Numbered from the stretch's first letter, positions 25,062 through 33,833 are shown. The stretch is 55,304 nt of DNA from JAJFUG01 sp964473155 (GCA_964473155.1 CAYYNT010000024.1:1-55304); one strand, 5' to 3'. A program made the numbers and translations. Notes: a model not told the origin generated them from the letters alone.

Positions 25062-27419
25062 ATGCACTGGCTTAAAAGCGGAACGTGGATAATAACGGCG
25101 CTGACTTTGATTATTATGGCTTTCTCCGGCTGCGCTGTCCTCAAGAAAGGCGACCCGGCGGGCTACGGCCCCCGTGAGCTTAGTTACGCGGGCTATGATT
25201 TCAGCGTGCTGCAAGGGAAAAGAATCGTTCTCGATCCAGGCCACGGCGGGCGCTACAGCGGGGCGGCCGGTCCGGGCGGGCTGGCCGAGAAAGAGGTCAA
25301 CCTGGCGGTGGCGGTCATCCTGCGCGACCTTTTGGCCGGTTATGGCGCCCGGGTGCGCCTCACCCGCTCCGCGGATGTTGACCTTCTGCCTCCCGGCGCC
25401 TCCGGACCGCTGCACGCCGACCTGGCCGCCCGCGTGGACAGCTCCCGCGCGGACAGCGGCGCGATTTTTCTCTCCATCCACCACAACAGCCTCGGCGTCC
25501 CGGACAGCCGGTACAACGCCACCGAAACATACTACAAGCAGGGCGACACCGGCCCCTCGCTCGACCTGGCGCGCTTCATCCATGCCCGCCTGACAGCCGA
25601 CCTGGGCCTGCCCCGCACATACCTCCGCCCCGGTAATTACTATGTCCTGCGGAACAATCCGCATCCCGCTGTCCTGGGCGAGGCCAGCTACCTGAGCCAT
25701 CCGGGCGTGGAGTCGAAACTGAGCGGCCCCGCGGCCCGTCAGCTCGAAGCCTATTCGTACCTTCTGGCGCTGGTGGATTACCTGAGCCGCGGGGTCCCGC
25801 TGATCGAAGACCTCCGGGTGGGGCCAGGCGCTCCAGTGCAGGAGCTTCAGGCGCGCCTTTACGCCAGGGTGCGGGATGAAAGGACCGGCGGCGGGATCGA
25901 CCCGCAGGCGATCGAGGTGGCGGTGGATGGGGCTCCGGTCGAGTTCAGCTATGATCCTGCCAGCGGCCTTCTTGCCGCCGCTCTGGAGGGACTGGCTAAT
26001 GGCGGCCATATGGCGGCGGTGCGGGTGCGGAACATCCGCGGCAACTCTGCCCGCGAGGCGGTTGTTTCCTTCCAGACAGCCGTGCACCCGGCGCATGTCG
26101 AGCTTTCGGCCAGCCTGGCCAGAGCGCCGCTGGATGGGGTCACTCCGGTGAAATTCACCGCCAGTATCTCCGACCGGCGCGGTCTGCCGGTGTCTGACAG
26201 CACCTGGGTGCTGTTCGAGTTCTCCGACCCAAATATCCCGCCGCGAACCGTCCTGACAAAAGACGGGCGCGCGGTGTGCCATGTCGTTCCAGCGGCGAAC
26301 CACGATCTCACGGTCACGGCCTCCTGCGGGGATGTCAACGCCGAGGTGAAAGTGGAGATAGGCCAGATACGCCACGCCGCGCTGGTGCTCCAGGCATTCG
26401 ACAGCCGCGGCGGCTTGCCGCGCAGCACTGTCAGGGTAAGTGTTCCGGGCGCCGGGACGTTCAATTGTGATGAGGAGGGCTGGTTCAGCCTGTCCGGTCT
26501 GGAGGGTGGAGCTTGCAGCCTGAAAGTGGAATGCTCCGGCTATCTGCCGCGCGAGCTGAAACTCGATCTCGAGGCCGGGCGGGGACGGCTTGAGCGGGTG
26601 GAGCTTGTGCCCGCCCTGGACGGCGCGCTGCTTGGGCGAAAGATAGCGCTCGACCCGGTGGCGGGTGGCGAGCAGGCTGGCCAGACCGGAGTCCTGGGAA
26701 ACCGTGAGACGGACATCAACTGGCGGGTTGTTTCTTTCCTGCGCGATTACCTTGAGCGGGCGGGCGCGGTGGTGTTTGTGACGCGGGGCATCGAGGAGGG
26801 GCCGGGAGTCTGGGAGCGGGTCAACAGGATCGAGGCTTTCGGGGCCGAGGCCATGCTTTCGGTCACGCATTCCGGCGCGGTGTCGAAAAAGTCTCCATCC
26901 GCCCCGAGCCTGGTTTACCATTATCCCGGCAGCGAGGACGGACGCCGGTTGGCGGCCCTGGCCGCCGGATCGCTCAAGGGCTTTGCCGGCCGTCCCTGGC
27001 AGGGAGCCGTGGCGCTCAGCCAGAGGATCGTGCAGCAGGTGAGCTGCCCGGCGGTGCAGGTGCGCGCCGCCTCCCTTGCCGACACCCAGGCCGAACGCCT
27101 TCTGGCCGACCCCGCCCTCTGCCGGGCCGAGGCCCTGGCTCTGTTCAACGCCCTGGCCGCGTATTTCGGCTGGCAGGAGGGCAAGGAAACCGCGCATGTC
27201 AGCGGGCGGGTAAGCGACGGGCGCGGGAATGCAATCGCCGGGGCGCTGGTATGGCTTGACGGCTGGCTGCCAACGCAGACAGACAGCCGCGGCCGGTTCA
27301 TGTTCGAGAACGCGGGCGCGGGAAAGCATAATCTTACAGCCGGATTTTCCGGACAGTCATACGGGCCGCGGGAGGTTTCCGCCGGCCGTCCGGCCGAAAT
27401 CCTGCTCGGTGGCGAGTAA
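25062..27419 (+). CDS. Lipoprotein N-acetylmuramoyl-L-alanine amidase with a second, inactive amidase domain
   Basis: About 785 residues. A lipoprotein signal ends in a FSGC lipobox (Cys near residue 24). Amidase_3 domain 1 (about 50-250) has all zinc and catalytic residues: LDPGHGG, AEKEVNL, SIHHNS, GEASYLSH. It should cut the amide between muramic acid and the stem peptide. Ig-like or carboxypeptidase-regulatory modules follow. A second amidase_3-like region (about 520-690: LDPVAGGEQAGQTGVLGNRETDIN, SVTHSG) has lost the first zinc His and the catalytic Glu. A carboxypeptidase-regulatory domain (SGRVSDGRGNAIAGALVWLDG) ends it. The start at 25062 fits a GGAG site and the signal; GTG at 25011 is an alternative. 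The hexosaminidase follows by 18 bases. Confidence 0.88.
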   Translation: MHWLKSGTWIITALTLIIMAFSGCAVLKKGDPAGYGPRELSYAGYDFSVLQGKRIVLDPGHGGRYSGAAGPGGLAEKEVNLAVAVILRDLLAGYGARVRLTRSADVDLLPPGASGPLHADLAARVDSSRADSGAIFLSIHHNSLGVPDSRYNATETYYKQGDTGPSLDLARFIHARLTADLGLPRTYLRPGNYYVLRNNPHPAVLGEASYLSHPGVESKLSGPAARQLEAYSYLLALVDYLSRGVPLIEDLRVGPGAPVQELQARLYARVRDERTGGGIDPQAIEVAVDGAPVEFSYDPASGLLAAALEGLANGGHMAAVRVRNIRGNSAREAVVSFQTAVHPAHVELSASLARAPLDGVTPVKFTASISDRRGLPVSDSTWVLFEFSDPNIPPRTVLTKDGRAVCHVVPAANHDLTVTASCGDVNAEVKVEIGQIRHAALVLQAFDSRGGLPRSTVRVSVPGAGTFNCDEEGWFSLSGLEGGACSLKVECSGYLPRELKLDLEAGRGRLERVELVPALDGALLGRKIALDPVAGGEQAGQTGVLGNRETDINWRVVSFLRDYLERAGAVVFVTRGIEEGPGVWERVNRIEAFGAEAMLSVTHSGAVSKKSPSAPSLVYHYPGSEDGRRLAALAAGSLKGFAGRPWQGAVALSQRIVQQVSCPAVQVRAASLADTQAERLLADPALCRAEALALFNALAAYFGWQEGKETAHVSGRVSDGRGNAIAGALVWLDGWLPTQTDSRGRFMFENAGAGKHNLTAGFSGQSYGPREVSAGRPAEILLGGE

Positions 27420-27437
27420 ACTCATCCGGAGGCCGGC

Positions 27438-29621
27438 ATGAAAAAGAACCTGCCTGTTCTGACCGCTGTCCTTATTCTGCTGTCGTTCTCGAATGCACCG
27501 GCCCTGGAAACCCCGCTGCGCCGGGCCGGTATAAACCTGATCCCTTATCCCCAGGAAGTCAGGCTCGCCGGGGATGAGTTTGTCCTGCGCAGTCCGCTTT
27601 CCGTGGCTCTCGACCCGGAGGCATCGGAAGAGGCGCGCTTCGCGGCCGGCGAGCTTTGCCGCGGCCTGGGCCGGGACTGGGGCCTTCAGTGCAGCGTGGG
27701 CGGAGCTTCCGGCTGCACCATCCGGCTGACTCTTAAAGGCGCTCCTGCCAAAGCGGGCGAGCAGGGCTACCAGCTCGAAGCCTCGCCAGAGGAGCTTGTG
27801 ATCCGGGCGAACACGGCCGAGGGTTTGTTCAATGGCGTTCAGACCCTCCTTCAGTGCGTCCTGCCCCGCCGTGAAGGCCCGGCCGTGCCGGGGATGCGTA
27901 TCACCGACTGGCCTGATATCCCCGTGCGCGCAGTGCATTACGACACCAAGCACTTCCAGGAAAACGAGGCCTATATCGAGGAGTTCATCCGCACCCTGGC
28001 GCGCTACAAGATCAACATGCTGATCTGGGAATGGGAGGACAAGTTCGCCTACCAGCGTCATCCGGAGATCGGCGCGCCGGGGGCGTTCACCCCGGAGCGG
28101 ATGCGCGAGTTCACCCGTCTGGCCCGCAGGTATCATATCCAGCTCGTGCCGCTGGTCCAGGGCCTCGGTCATGTGAGTTATATTCTCAAGCACCCGCAGC
28201 ACCAGGCCCTGCGAGAGATACCCGCCTCGAACTGGGAGATTTGCCCGCTCAAGGAGGGCAGCTACAGCCTTCTGTTCGACCTGTGGGACGAGGCGATGGA
28301 GGCCACGCCCGGAAGCGGCTACCTTCACGTGGGCACGGATGAGACCTGGGAACTGGGAACCGGGGTGGCCTGCGGTTGCGCGGAAAAGGCAGGTGAAATT
28401 GGACGTTATGGTCTGATGCAGCTTTTCCTCAGCCGTGCGGCTGAACATGTCAAAAAGAAAGGCCGCCAGATGATGAGCTGGGGCGGCGAATACCGCCCCT
28501 CTGAAAAAGTCAGGCCGCCGGATGGGCTCATTACTTTCGGGATTGTCCCCGAGATGGACCGGTCTGTGAAGGAGGCCGGGTATCCATTGTATTACTATGA
28601 TCCCAATCCTGGGATCGAGCACCTTTTCCTGCCCTACCTGTACCGCCAGGACGAGAGAGGCAGGGAAACCGCCGGTAGTCTGGAGATTTCAGCCAAGGCC
28701 GTGGCAGCGGCGGCGCGCAGCGGTTTTTACGACGGGATGGTGTCCACAAGCTGGAACTGCTCCGGAGTGCACAACCAGGGATGGATGCTGCGCTACATCA
28801 CCGGGGCCGAGTACTCCTGGAGCGGCGGACAGCCGGGCTGGGAAGAATTCCGGGACAAGTTTTTCGACAACTACTACGGCCCGCACTCAGTGGATGTGAA
28901 GGAACTGTACCGCCTTCTGGCCGAGGGGAGTTGCTTCTACATGGAATCTTTCGAGCGGCGTGTCTGGCACTGGGGCGAGGTGGGCAAAACCCACCTGCCC
29001 GACCTCCCCCGCGACGACATCGAATACGATCCGTTCTGGAACACGCAGTACAGGGATCGGGTGGAGAAGTCCCGCGCCATAATCCCGGCCATGGCCCGCG
29101 CCCGCACTATCTGCAGGCTGAACGTTCAGGCCGGCGCGGCCAACGCCTACGATTTCGAGCTGTTCGACCGCCTGGCCGAGCTGTTCGACCACACGGCGCG
29201 GGTGTACCTGATGCTCTCCCGCCTGGAGCGCACGGTCACGGCCGCCCATGAGCTGCATTTCGCCGACCACGCCGCGGCGCGGGCGCAGCTCGAAAGCGCT
29301 GCGTCCATGATCCAGGCCAGTCTGGACCAGCGGGCGGCCCTGTACGCGAAAATCAAGGCCACCTGGGAGAAAAGCCAGCTCCCGAAAGGCCTGTCCACGC
29401 CGGAGAAAAAGTACGTTCACGCCCGGGACCGTCAGCGCAATTTCGCCAACCGCAGGCCGGACCTTTCGTTCATGATCTGGGACGAGCAGAAACTGGGGCT
29501 GGAGGATTATCTGGCAAAGCTGCGCGAGTACACGGCCTGGTATGTCCGCACCTGGCCCTCGGCATCAAAAGCCCCAGCATCAGCGGCCGTACCGATGATT
29601 GAAGAGGACGACGACTTGTAG
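27438..29621 (+). CDS. Secreted beta-N-acetylhexosaminidase, GH20 family
   Basis: A 727-residue protein with a signal peptide (MKKNLPVLTAVLILLSFSNAPA). A GH20b-type N-terminal domain follows (LIPYPQEVRLAGDEFVL..EGYQL-like segment, EGLFNGVQTLLQ). The GH20 barrel carries RITDWPDIPVRAVHYD and, at D301-E302, the catalytic pair in HVGTDETWELG. This family uses substrate-assisted catalysis to release terminal GlcNAc or GalNAc. A helical C-terminal extension (about 560-700) is longer than usual, and the protein ends in an acidic EEDDDL tail. It starts 18 bases after the amidase, so the two probably act together on peptidoglycan fragments or another amino-sugar polymer. Confidence 0.85.
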   Translation: MKKNLPVLTAVLILLSFSNAPALETPLRRAGINLIPYPQEVRLAGDEFVLRSPLSVALDPEASEEARFAAGELCRGLGRDWGLQCSVGGASGCTIRLTLKGAPAKAGEQGYQLEASPEELVIRANTAEGLFNGVQTLLQCVLPRREGPAVPGMRITDWPDIPVRAVHYDTKHFQENEAYIEEFIRTLARYKINMLIWEWEDKFAYQRHPEIGAPGAFTPERMREFTRLARRYHIQLVPLVQGLGHVSYILKHPQHQALREIPASNWEICPLKEGSYSLLFDLWDEAMEATPGSGYLHVGTDETWELGTGVACGCAEKAGEIGRYGLMQLFLSRAAEHVKKKGRQMMSWGGEYRPSEKVRPPDGLITFGIVPEMDRSVKEAGYPLYYYDPNPGIEHLFLPYLYRQDERGRETAGSLEISAKAVAAAARSGFYDGMVSTSWNCSGVHNQGWMLRYITGAEYSWSGGQPGWEEFRDKFFDNYYGPHSVDVKELYRLLAEGSCFYMESFERRVWHWGEVGKTHLPDLPRDDIEYDPFWNTQYRDRVEKSRAIIPAMARARTICRLNVQAGAANAYDFELFDRLAELFDHTARVYLMLSRLERTVTAAHELHFADHAAARAQLESAASMIQASLDQRAALYAKIKATWEKSQLPKGLSTPEKKYVHARDRQRNFANRRPDLSFMIWDEQKLGLEDYLAKLREYTAWYVRTWPSASKAPASAAVPMIEEDDDL

Positions 29622-29652
29622 GGCTGTGGCGCCGAAGAGCGAGATTGAAAAA

Positions 29653-29678
29653 AGGGGCACGGCACATGCCGTGCCCCT
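29653..29678 (-). terminator. Terminator of the primary sigma factor gene (minus strand)
   Basis: A GGGGCACGGCA/TGCCGTGCCCC stem with a two-base loop region is followed, on the minus strand, by six Ts. The outer GATTG/CAATC can extend the stem. It shares the GGGGC palindrome style of the dispersed repeats. Confidence 0.75.
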
Positions 29679-29702
29679 GCGCAATCATTCGTAATATATG
29701 CA

Positions 29703-29747
29703 GATAAAGAGCAGGGGCGGGTTTTAAACCCGCCCCTGCTCTTTATC
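29703..29747. terminator. 45-nt bidirectional palindrome between convergent genes
   Basis: Twenty-two-base arms beginning GATAAAGAGCAGGGGCGGG pair perfectly around one base. It lies between the convergent hexosaminidase and sigma factor genes and offers short T-runs on both strands, so it can stop transcription from either side. Confidence 0.7.
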
Positions 29748-29770
29748 ATGACAGCCTTAAACAATCCCGC

Positions 29771-30628
29771 TCAGTTCAGGAACGACTGCAGCGCGCGGCT
29801 GCGCGAGACATGACGCAGGCGGCTGATCGCCTTCTCCTTGATCTGGCGCACACGCTCGCGGGTGATCCCCAGCACGGAGCCGATCTGCTCCAGTGTCATC
29901 GGCTCCTGGCCGCCCAGACCGAAATACAGGCGCAGTATCTTGGCCTCGCGGTCCTTGAGCGTGCCCAGGGATTCCTCGATGGCGCTGGAGAGGGCGTTCT
30001 CGAACGCGCTCTCGGCCGGCCCGCGGTTGTAGTTGTCGGGCAGGTAATCGAGCAGACGGTTGTCCTCGCCCGGCGTGAGCGGGGCATCCAGCGACAGGTG
30101 CGACTGCGAGATCGAAAGGGTCTTGCGAATCTCCTCGAGGCTGATATCCATGCCCTCGGCGATTTCCTCGACCGTGGGCTTGCGGCCCAGCTCCTGGGTG
30201 AGCATGTTGCTTTTCTTGCCGATCTTGTAAAGCGTCCCGGCCCGGTTGAGCGGCACGCGAACGATACGGCTCTGCTCGGCGAGGGCCTGAAGGATAGCCT
30301 GACGGATCCACCAGACCGCGTAGGAGATGAACTTGATGCCCTTTGTCTCGTCAAATTTATGCGCCGCGCGGATCAGGCCGACATTGCCCTCGTTGATCAG
30401 GTCGGCCAGGGAGACGCCCTGGTTCTGGTATTTTTTAGCCACGCTGACCACGAAACGCAGGTTGCTGCGGGTAAGCTTCTCCAGCGATTTCTGGCAGCCT
30501 TTCTTGATTGTTTTCGCCAGCTCGATCTCCTCTTCACGGGTCAGCAGCGGATAATTGCTGATCTCCTTGAGGTACAGGTCGAGCGACCCCTCATCGAAGT
30601 AAGACTTTTTCTGCTGATTCGCCTTCAT
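29771..30628 (-). CDS. rpoD: Primary sigma factor, short RpoD/SigA type
   Basis: A 285-residue sigma-70 factor. Region 1.2 is SLDLYLKEISNYPLLTREEE and region 2 is RSNLRFVVSVAKKYQNQG through KFDETKGIKFISYAVWWIRQAI. Region 3 starts near RIVRVPLNRAG, and region 4 ends with the helix-turn-helix MTLEQIGSVLGITRERVRQIKEKAISRLR. Region 1.1 and the large non-conserved insert are absent, as in Bacteroidetes and relatives, where the housekeeping sigma has this size. It directs RNA polymerase to promoters like the TTGACA/TATAAT pairs listed here. It follows the three signal peptidase genes on the same strand by 63 bases. A paralogous sigma B/F-like role cannot be excluded from one window. Confidence 0.88.
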   Translation of the reverse strand: MKANQQKKSYFDEGSLDLYLKEISNYPLLTREEEIELAKTIKKGCQKSLEKLTRSNLRFVVSVAKKYQNQGVSLADLINEGNVGLIRAAHKFDETKGIKFISYAVWWIRQAILQALAEQSRIVRVPLNRAGTLYKIGKKSNMLTQELGRKPTVEEIAEGMDISLEEIRKTLSISQSHLSLDAPLTPGEDNRLLDYLPDNYNRGPAESAFENALSSAIEESLGTLKDREAKILRLYFGLGGQEPMTLEQIGSVLGITRERVRQIKEKAISRLRHVSRSRALQSFLN

Positions 30629-30691
30629 TTAGTCATGACTCCTGCTCATCTGTATTTCTTCAAGACTGAAGACTGAATTTTTGCGAGCGTG

Positions 30692-31444
30692 TCAATGAAT
30701 CAAATGCGCTATCCTGTCGAACCGTGGAAGGCTGCGCTGCCTGTCCCATGAAAAATACAATATCAGCGGCCGTCCCTTTATCATCTCCCGGTCCACGAAA
30801 CCCCAGAACCGGCTGTCGCTGGATGTGTCCCGGTTATCTCCCAGGCAGAAAAACTTTCCCTGGGGCACAACCAGCGGGCCGAAATTGTCCCGCGTCGGAT
30901 TGTACCGCCAGTCCACGGTATCGGCTCCACCCTCCGTTACGATATAGTCGAGCTGCCAGGTGAATTTATTCGTGTCGAAAACCCGGTTATGCTCGCGCCG
31001 GACCTCGGGATCGACATGACGGGCGTACGGCTCAGCCCGGCGCCTGCCATTCACATACAACACCTTGTCCCGCATCTCGACAGTGTCGCCGCCCACTGCC
31101 ACGCAACGCTTGACATACTCCTGCGTCCGGTCCAGCGGGTATTCGAACACCAGCACATCGCCGCGCTGCGGTATGTCATAGCCCGGCACGTGGAAACTCG
31201 GCAGGCTCAGCTCCGTGAACGGCACCCGGTGCGGCGAGCGTGAACCATAGGCCGCCTTGTTGACCAGCAGGAAATCACCCGGCAGAAGAGTGACCTCCAT
31301 CGAGCCGGACGGCACATGGTAAGCCTGAAGCAAAAATGGCCTTACCACGAGCAGAAAGAACAACACGCCGAACAGGGTCGATTTGACCCATTCCATGTAA
31401 CCCGGAGTCTTAACGGCTCCACCGGAACCCGATTCTTCTTCCAC
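30692..31444 (-). CDS. lepB: Signal peptidase I, third tandem copy
   Basis: A 250-residue membrane serine protease with a Ser/Lys dyad: S48 in VPSGSME and K112 in YVKRCVAVGGDTVEMRDKVLYVNG. The substrate-binding and C-terminal boxes are present (FFCLGDNRDTSSDSRFWGFV). One N-terminal membrane helix (about 22-42) follows a 20-residue polar leader that is unlike the other two copies. It removes signal peptides on the outer face of the inner membrane. It is 39 bases after copy 2. The segment between the lysine box and the GDNR box is longer than in E. coli-like enzymes with a single insertion, and resembles the other two copies. Confidence 0.93.
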   Translation of the reverse strand: MEEESGSGGAVKTPGYMEWVKSTLFGVLFFLLVVRPFLLQAYHVPSGSMEVTLLPGDFLLVNKAAYGSRSPHRVPFTELSLPSFHVPGYDIPQRGDVLVFEYPLDRTQEYVKRCVAVGGDTVEMRDKVLYVNGRRRAEPYARHVDPEVRREHNRVFDTNKFTWQLDYIVTEGGADTVDWRYNPTRDNFGPLVVPQGKFFCLGDNRDTSSDSRFWGFVDREMIKGRPLILYFSWDRQRSLPRFDRIAHLIH

Positions 31445-31483
31445 GGTCCATCCTCTGTCCGGCCGGAGGGCCGCAGTGCGCTG

Positions 31484-32290
31484 CTACTGTATTATCCGTC
31501 CTATCCGGTCGAAACGCGGGAACAGGAGCTTTTCATTCCACGAGAAGTAAGTCAGCAGCGGGCGGCCCAGAACGTATTTACGTTCGACAAATCCCCAGTA
31601 GCGGCTGTCGAAGCTGTCATCGCGGTTATCCCCCAGGCAGAAATAAGCTCCTGTGGGCACGGCCAGCGGGCCGAAATTATCACGAGTCGGGCAGTAGCTC
31701 TCTCCACTCCCGTCCTGGTCAGCCAGGAAAACGGCTTGCCAGCCGAACTCAGCCCTCGAGTGCGGCAGATCGCGGCCCGCCCGCTGAACGGAAGGATCGG
31801 AGTGGCGTACGTACAGCTCATCCTGCCTGACCCCGTTCACATACAGCACCTTGTCCCGCATTTCCACCGTGTCCCCGCCCACTGCCATGCAGCGCTTGAC
31901 ATACGGCACGGAACGGTCGAAATAAGGCTCGAACACGATTATTTCGCCCCTCTCGGGCTCCGAGAGGCCGGGCATGTGGAACGAGGGAATCTCCTTGCCT
32001 GTCAGGGGCAGGCTGTGCGGAGACATGCCGCCGAATGACAGTTTTTCCACCAGCAGGACATCGCCGATAAGGATGTTGTCTTCCATCGAGCCGGTGGGCA
32101 CGTAATAGCCCTGAAGCACGAAAGGCCGCAGGATCAGAAAAAACAGCGCCAGCGCCACCGCAAGAGTTCGCGCCCATTCCAGCGCAGCCTTGCGGTTCCA
32201 CTCGCGTTGATCCTGTTCACTGCCTGCCGCGATACGCTTTCCCGTTCCCTTCACGTCCCCTCCCTGTCCGCCCCTGCGGACCTCTGCCAC
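31484..32290 (-). CDS. lepB: Signal peptidase I, second tandem copy
   Basis: A 268-residue signal peptidase I with S68 in VPTGSMED and K132 in YVKRCMAVGGDTVEMRDKVLYVNG. The GDNRDDSFDSRYWGF box is intact. It has the longest polar N-terminus of the three (about 40 residues) before the membrane helix. The GTG at 32290 lies four bases after the previous stop but has no ribosome-binding site. A GTG at 32254 with GGGAGGGG just upstream is an equally likely start and would shorten the leader by 12 residues. It is one of three consecutive paralogues, each apparently active. Confidence 0.92.
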   Translation of the reverse strand: MAEVRRGGQGGDVKGTGKRIAAGSEQDQREWNRKAALEWARTLAVALALFFLILRPFVLQGYYVPTGSMEDNILIGDVLLVEKLSFGGMSPHSLPLTGKEIPSFHMPGLSEPERGEIIVFEPYFDRSVPYVKRCMAVGGDTVEMRDKVLYVNGVRQDELYVRHSDPSVQRAGRDLPHSRAEFGWQAVFLADQDGSGESYCPTRDNFGPLAVPTGAYFCLGDNRDDSFDSRYWGFVERKYVLGRPLLTYFSWNEKLLFPRFDRIGRIIQ

Positions 32291-32294
32291 ACGG

Positions 32295-33011
32295 TCAGTC
32301 GATTATGCGCCCGATACGGTTGAAGCGCGGGAACCAGTGCCTGTTGTCCCAGGAGAAATACAGAATCATCGGACGGCCCTTGATCAGGCTGTGGTCCACG
32401 AAACCCCAGAAACGGCTGTCCAGCGAGGCGTCGCGGTTATCTCCCAGGCAAAAATATTTACCCTCCGGCACCCAGAGCGGTCCAAAATTGTCGCGTGTCG
32501 GCTCGTAAGCTCCCTGAAGCTGGCTGCGCGCGGATTCGACCAGGTATTCATACTGCCAGTCGAACTTGTTCGATTCGAACGCCCCGTCCTCCCGGCGGTG
32601 AATATACGGGTCCACATGACGGGTATAAGGCTCATCCTGCGGCACGTGGTTCACATACAGCACCTTGTCCCGCATCTCCACCGTGTCTCCGCCCACGGCC
32701 ACGCAGCGCTTCACGAAATCGAGCGAGCGGTCCTGCGGGAACTCGAAAACAACTATGTCTCCCCGTTTCGGGTCTTCAATGGCCGGCAGACGGTAGTACG
32801 GCAGGGCCACATCCACGAAAGGCAGCTTGCGCGGAGTGGTCGCTCCGTAGACCGCTTTGTTGACCAGAAGAAAATCCCCCACCAGAAGGGTATTCTCCAT
32901 GGACCCGGTGGGGATTTTGAATGCCTGAACGAGGAACGCCCTGATAATCAGGAAGAGCAGAAATGCCAGACCGAGAGACTTGCCCCATTCTTTTAGGAAA
33001 TCATTCTTCAT
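32295..33011 (-). CDS. lepB: Signal peptidase I, first tandem copy
   Basis: A 238-residue signal peptidase I with a single N-terminal membrane helix (about residues 12-31). It has S37 in IPTGSMEN and K101 in FVKRCVAVGGDTVEMRDKVLYVNH. The GDNRDASLDSRFWGF box is intact. This is the shortest and most standard of the three copies, and it is next to the promoter. It cleaves signal peptides of exported proteins such as the many secreted enzymes here. The tandem array suggests that the paralogues split the secretome by substrate; this is inference. Confidence 0.94.
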   Translation of the reverse strand: MKNDFLKEWGKSLGLAFLLFLIIRAFLVQAFKIPTGSMENTLLVGDFLLVNKAVYGATTPRKLPFVDVALPYYRLPAIEDPKRGDIVVFEFPQDRSLDFVKRCVAVGGDTVEMRDKVLYVNHVPQDEPYTRHVDPYIHRREDGAFESNKFDWQYEYLVESARSQLQGAYEPTRDNFGPLWVPEGKYFCLGDNRDASLDSRFWGFVDHSLIKGRPMILYFSWDNRHWFPRFNRIGRIID

Positions 33012-33108
33012 GTCGCACTACAATCTTCCGCCCGGATATTCAACTTATTCTAATCAATAAAGTTACACACAAACCCGCCCCGTCTCGACAAAAAACGGCC
33101 AACCTCTA

Positions 33109-33138
33109 ATTATACTCACAATTATCAATATTTGTCAA
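33109..33138 (-). promoter_or_regulatory. Sigma-70 promoter of the signal peptidase cluster
   Basis: On the minus strand, TTGACA (33138-33133) and TATAAT (33114-33109), both perfect consensus boxes, are separated by 18 bases. The expected leader before the first signal peptidase is about 90 bases. Confidence 0.65.
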
Positions 33139-33167
33139 TGATTTTCAACGATTTAGCCTGCCTCCGC

Positions 33168-33833
33168 TCAACAGCGCCTGCCCCGCTCGACCAGCCGCCG
33201 CAGGCTCTCGGAGAACTCCAGGCGGGCCACCCGGCGGCCCGGGATTTTAACACTTCCGCCGGTGCGCGGGTTACGGGCATTCTTTGCCGGGAGTTCACGG
33301 GTGACAAAAGCGCCGAAACCGCGCAGCCTAATCTCACCGCCATCCGCCAGAGTTGTCTCGACCAGGGAAAGGAATTCCTCCAGGACTTTCCTGACCCCGG
33401 TCCGATTGAGACCGCTGCGCTCGGCCACCCGCTCGATAAGGGCCGCGCGCGTGATGTTGGGCGAGGGGACAAGCTGGCGCTCGCGGTAAAACGCGTCCAG
33501 CTCGGCCTGGAGTTCATTCTTTGTCAGCTTGGCCGTGGCCACCAGAAGTTCACCTATTTTTATCCGGCAGACCTCGTCCTTTGAACGAAGATGGTCCACC
33601 TGCGCCTGGCTCAGAATTCCGAGCTTCACCGCGCAATCGGCGAACGGAGCGCCGGTCCTGTCCACCTGCTCCAGTATCCGGCCGACATCCTTGTAGGTGA
33701 TGATATCGTTGGCCAGGGCGGCCGCGCCCAGGCTGTCCTTGAGAATGTCCTGCAGCATCAGCGCTTCCTCGATGTCCTCCTGACAGACGAGGCCGCGGCG
33801 GATGAGATACTGTCCGAACAGTTCCTTCGCCAT
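33168..33833 (-). CDS. HU/IHF-domain protein fused to an N-terminal helical-repeat domain
   Basis: A 221-residue protein. Residues 126-218 are a clear HU/IHF DNA-binding domain: ITRAALIERVAERSGLNRTGVRKVLEEFLSLV, the GEIRLRGFGAFVTRELPAKNARNPRTGGSVKIP beta-arm with the tip proline region, and the closing helix FSESLRRLV. Residues 1-116 hold three repeats of the form FGQYLIRRGLVCQEDIEEAL, FADCAVKLGILSQAQVDHL and IGELLVATAKLTKNELQAEL. These resemble the small helical modules at the start of type II secretion ATPases. Nucleoid proteins of this family are normally about 90 residues alone. The fusion may tie DNA binding to a dimerisation or ligand-sensing part. It has a consensus promoter and is divergent from trxB. 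Confidence 0.78.
   Translation of the reverse strand: MAKELFGQYLIRRGLVCQEDIEEALMLQDILKDSLGAAALANDIITYKDVGRILEQVDRTGAPFADCAVKLGILSQAQVDHLRSKDEVCRIKIGELLVATAKLTKNELQAELDAFYRERQLVPSPNITRAALIERVAERSGLNRTGVRKVLEEFLSLVETTLADGGEIRLRGFGAFVTRELPAKNARNPRTGGSVKIPGRRVARLEFSESLRRLVERGRRC

Noticed and set aside
25020..27329. A 769-residue minus-strand ORF
   Set aside because: It is antisense to the amidase, whose motifs are clear; it is a composition shadow.
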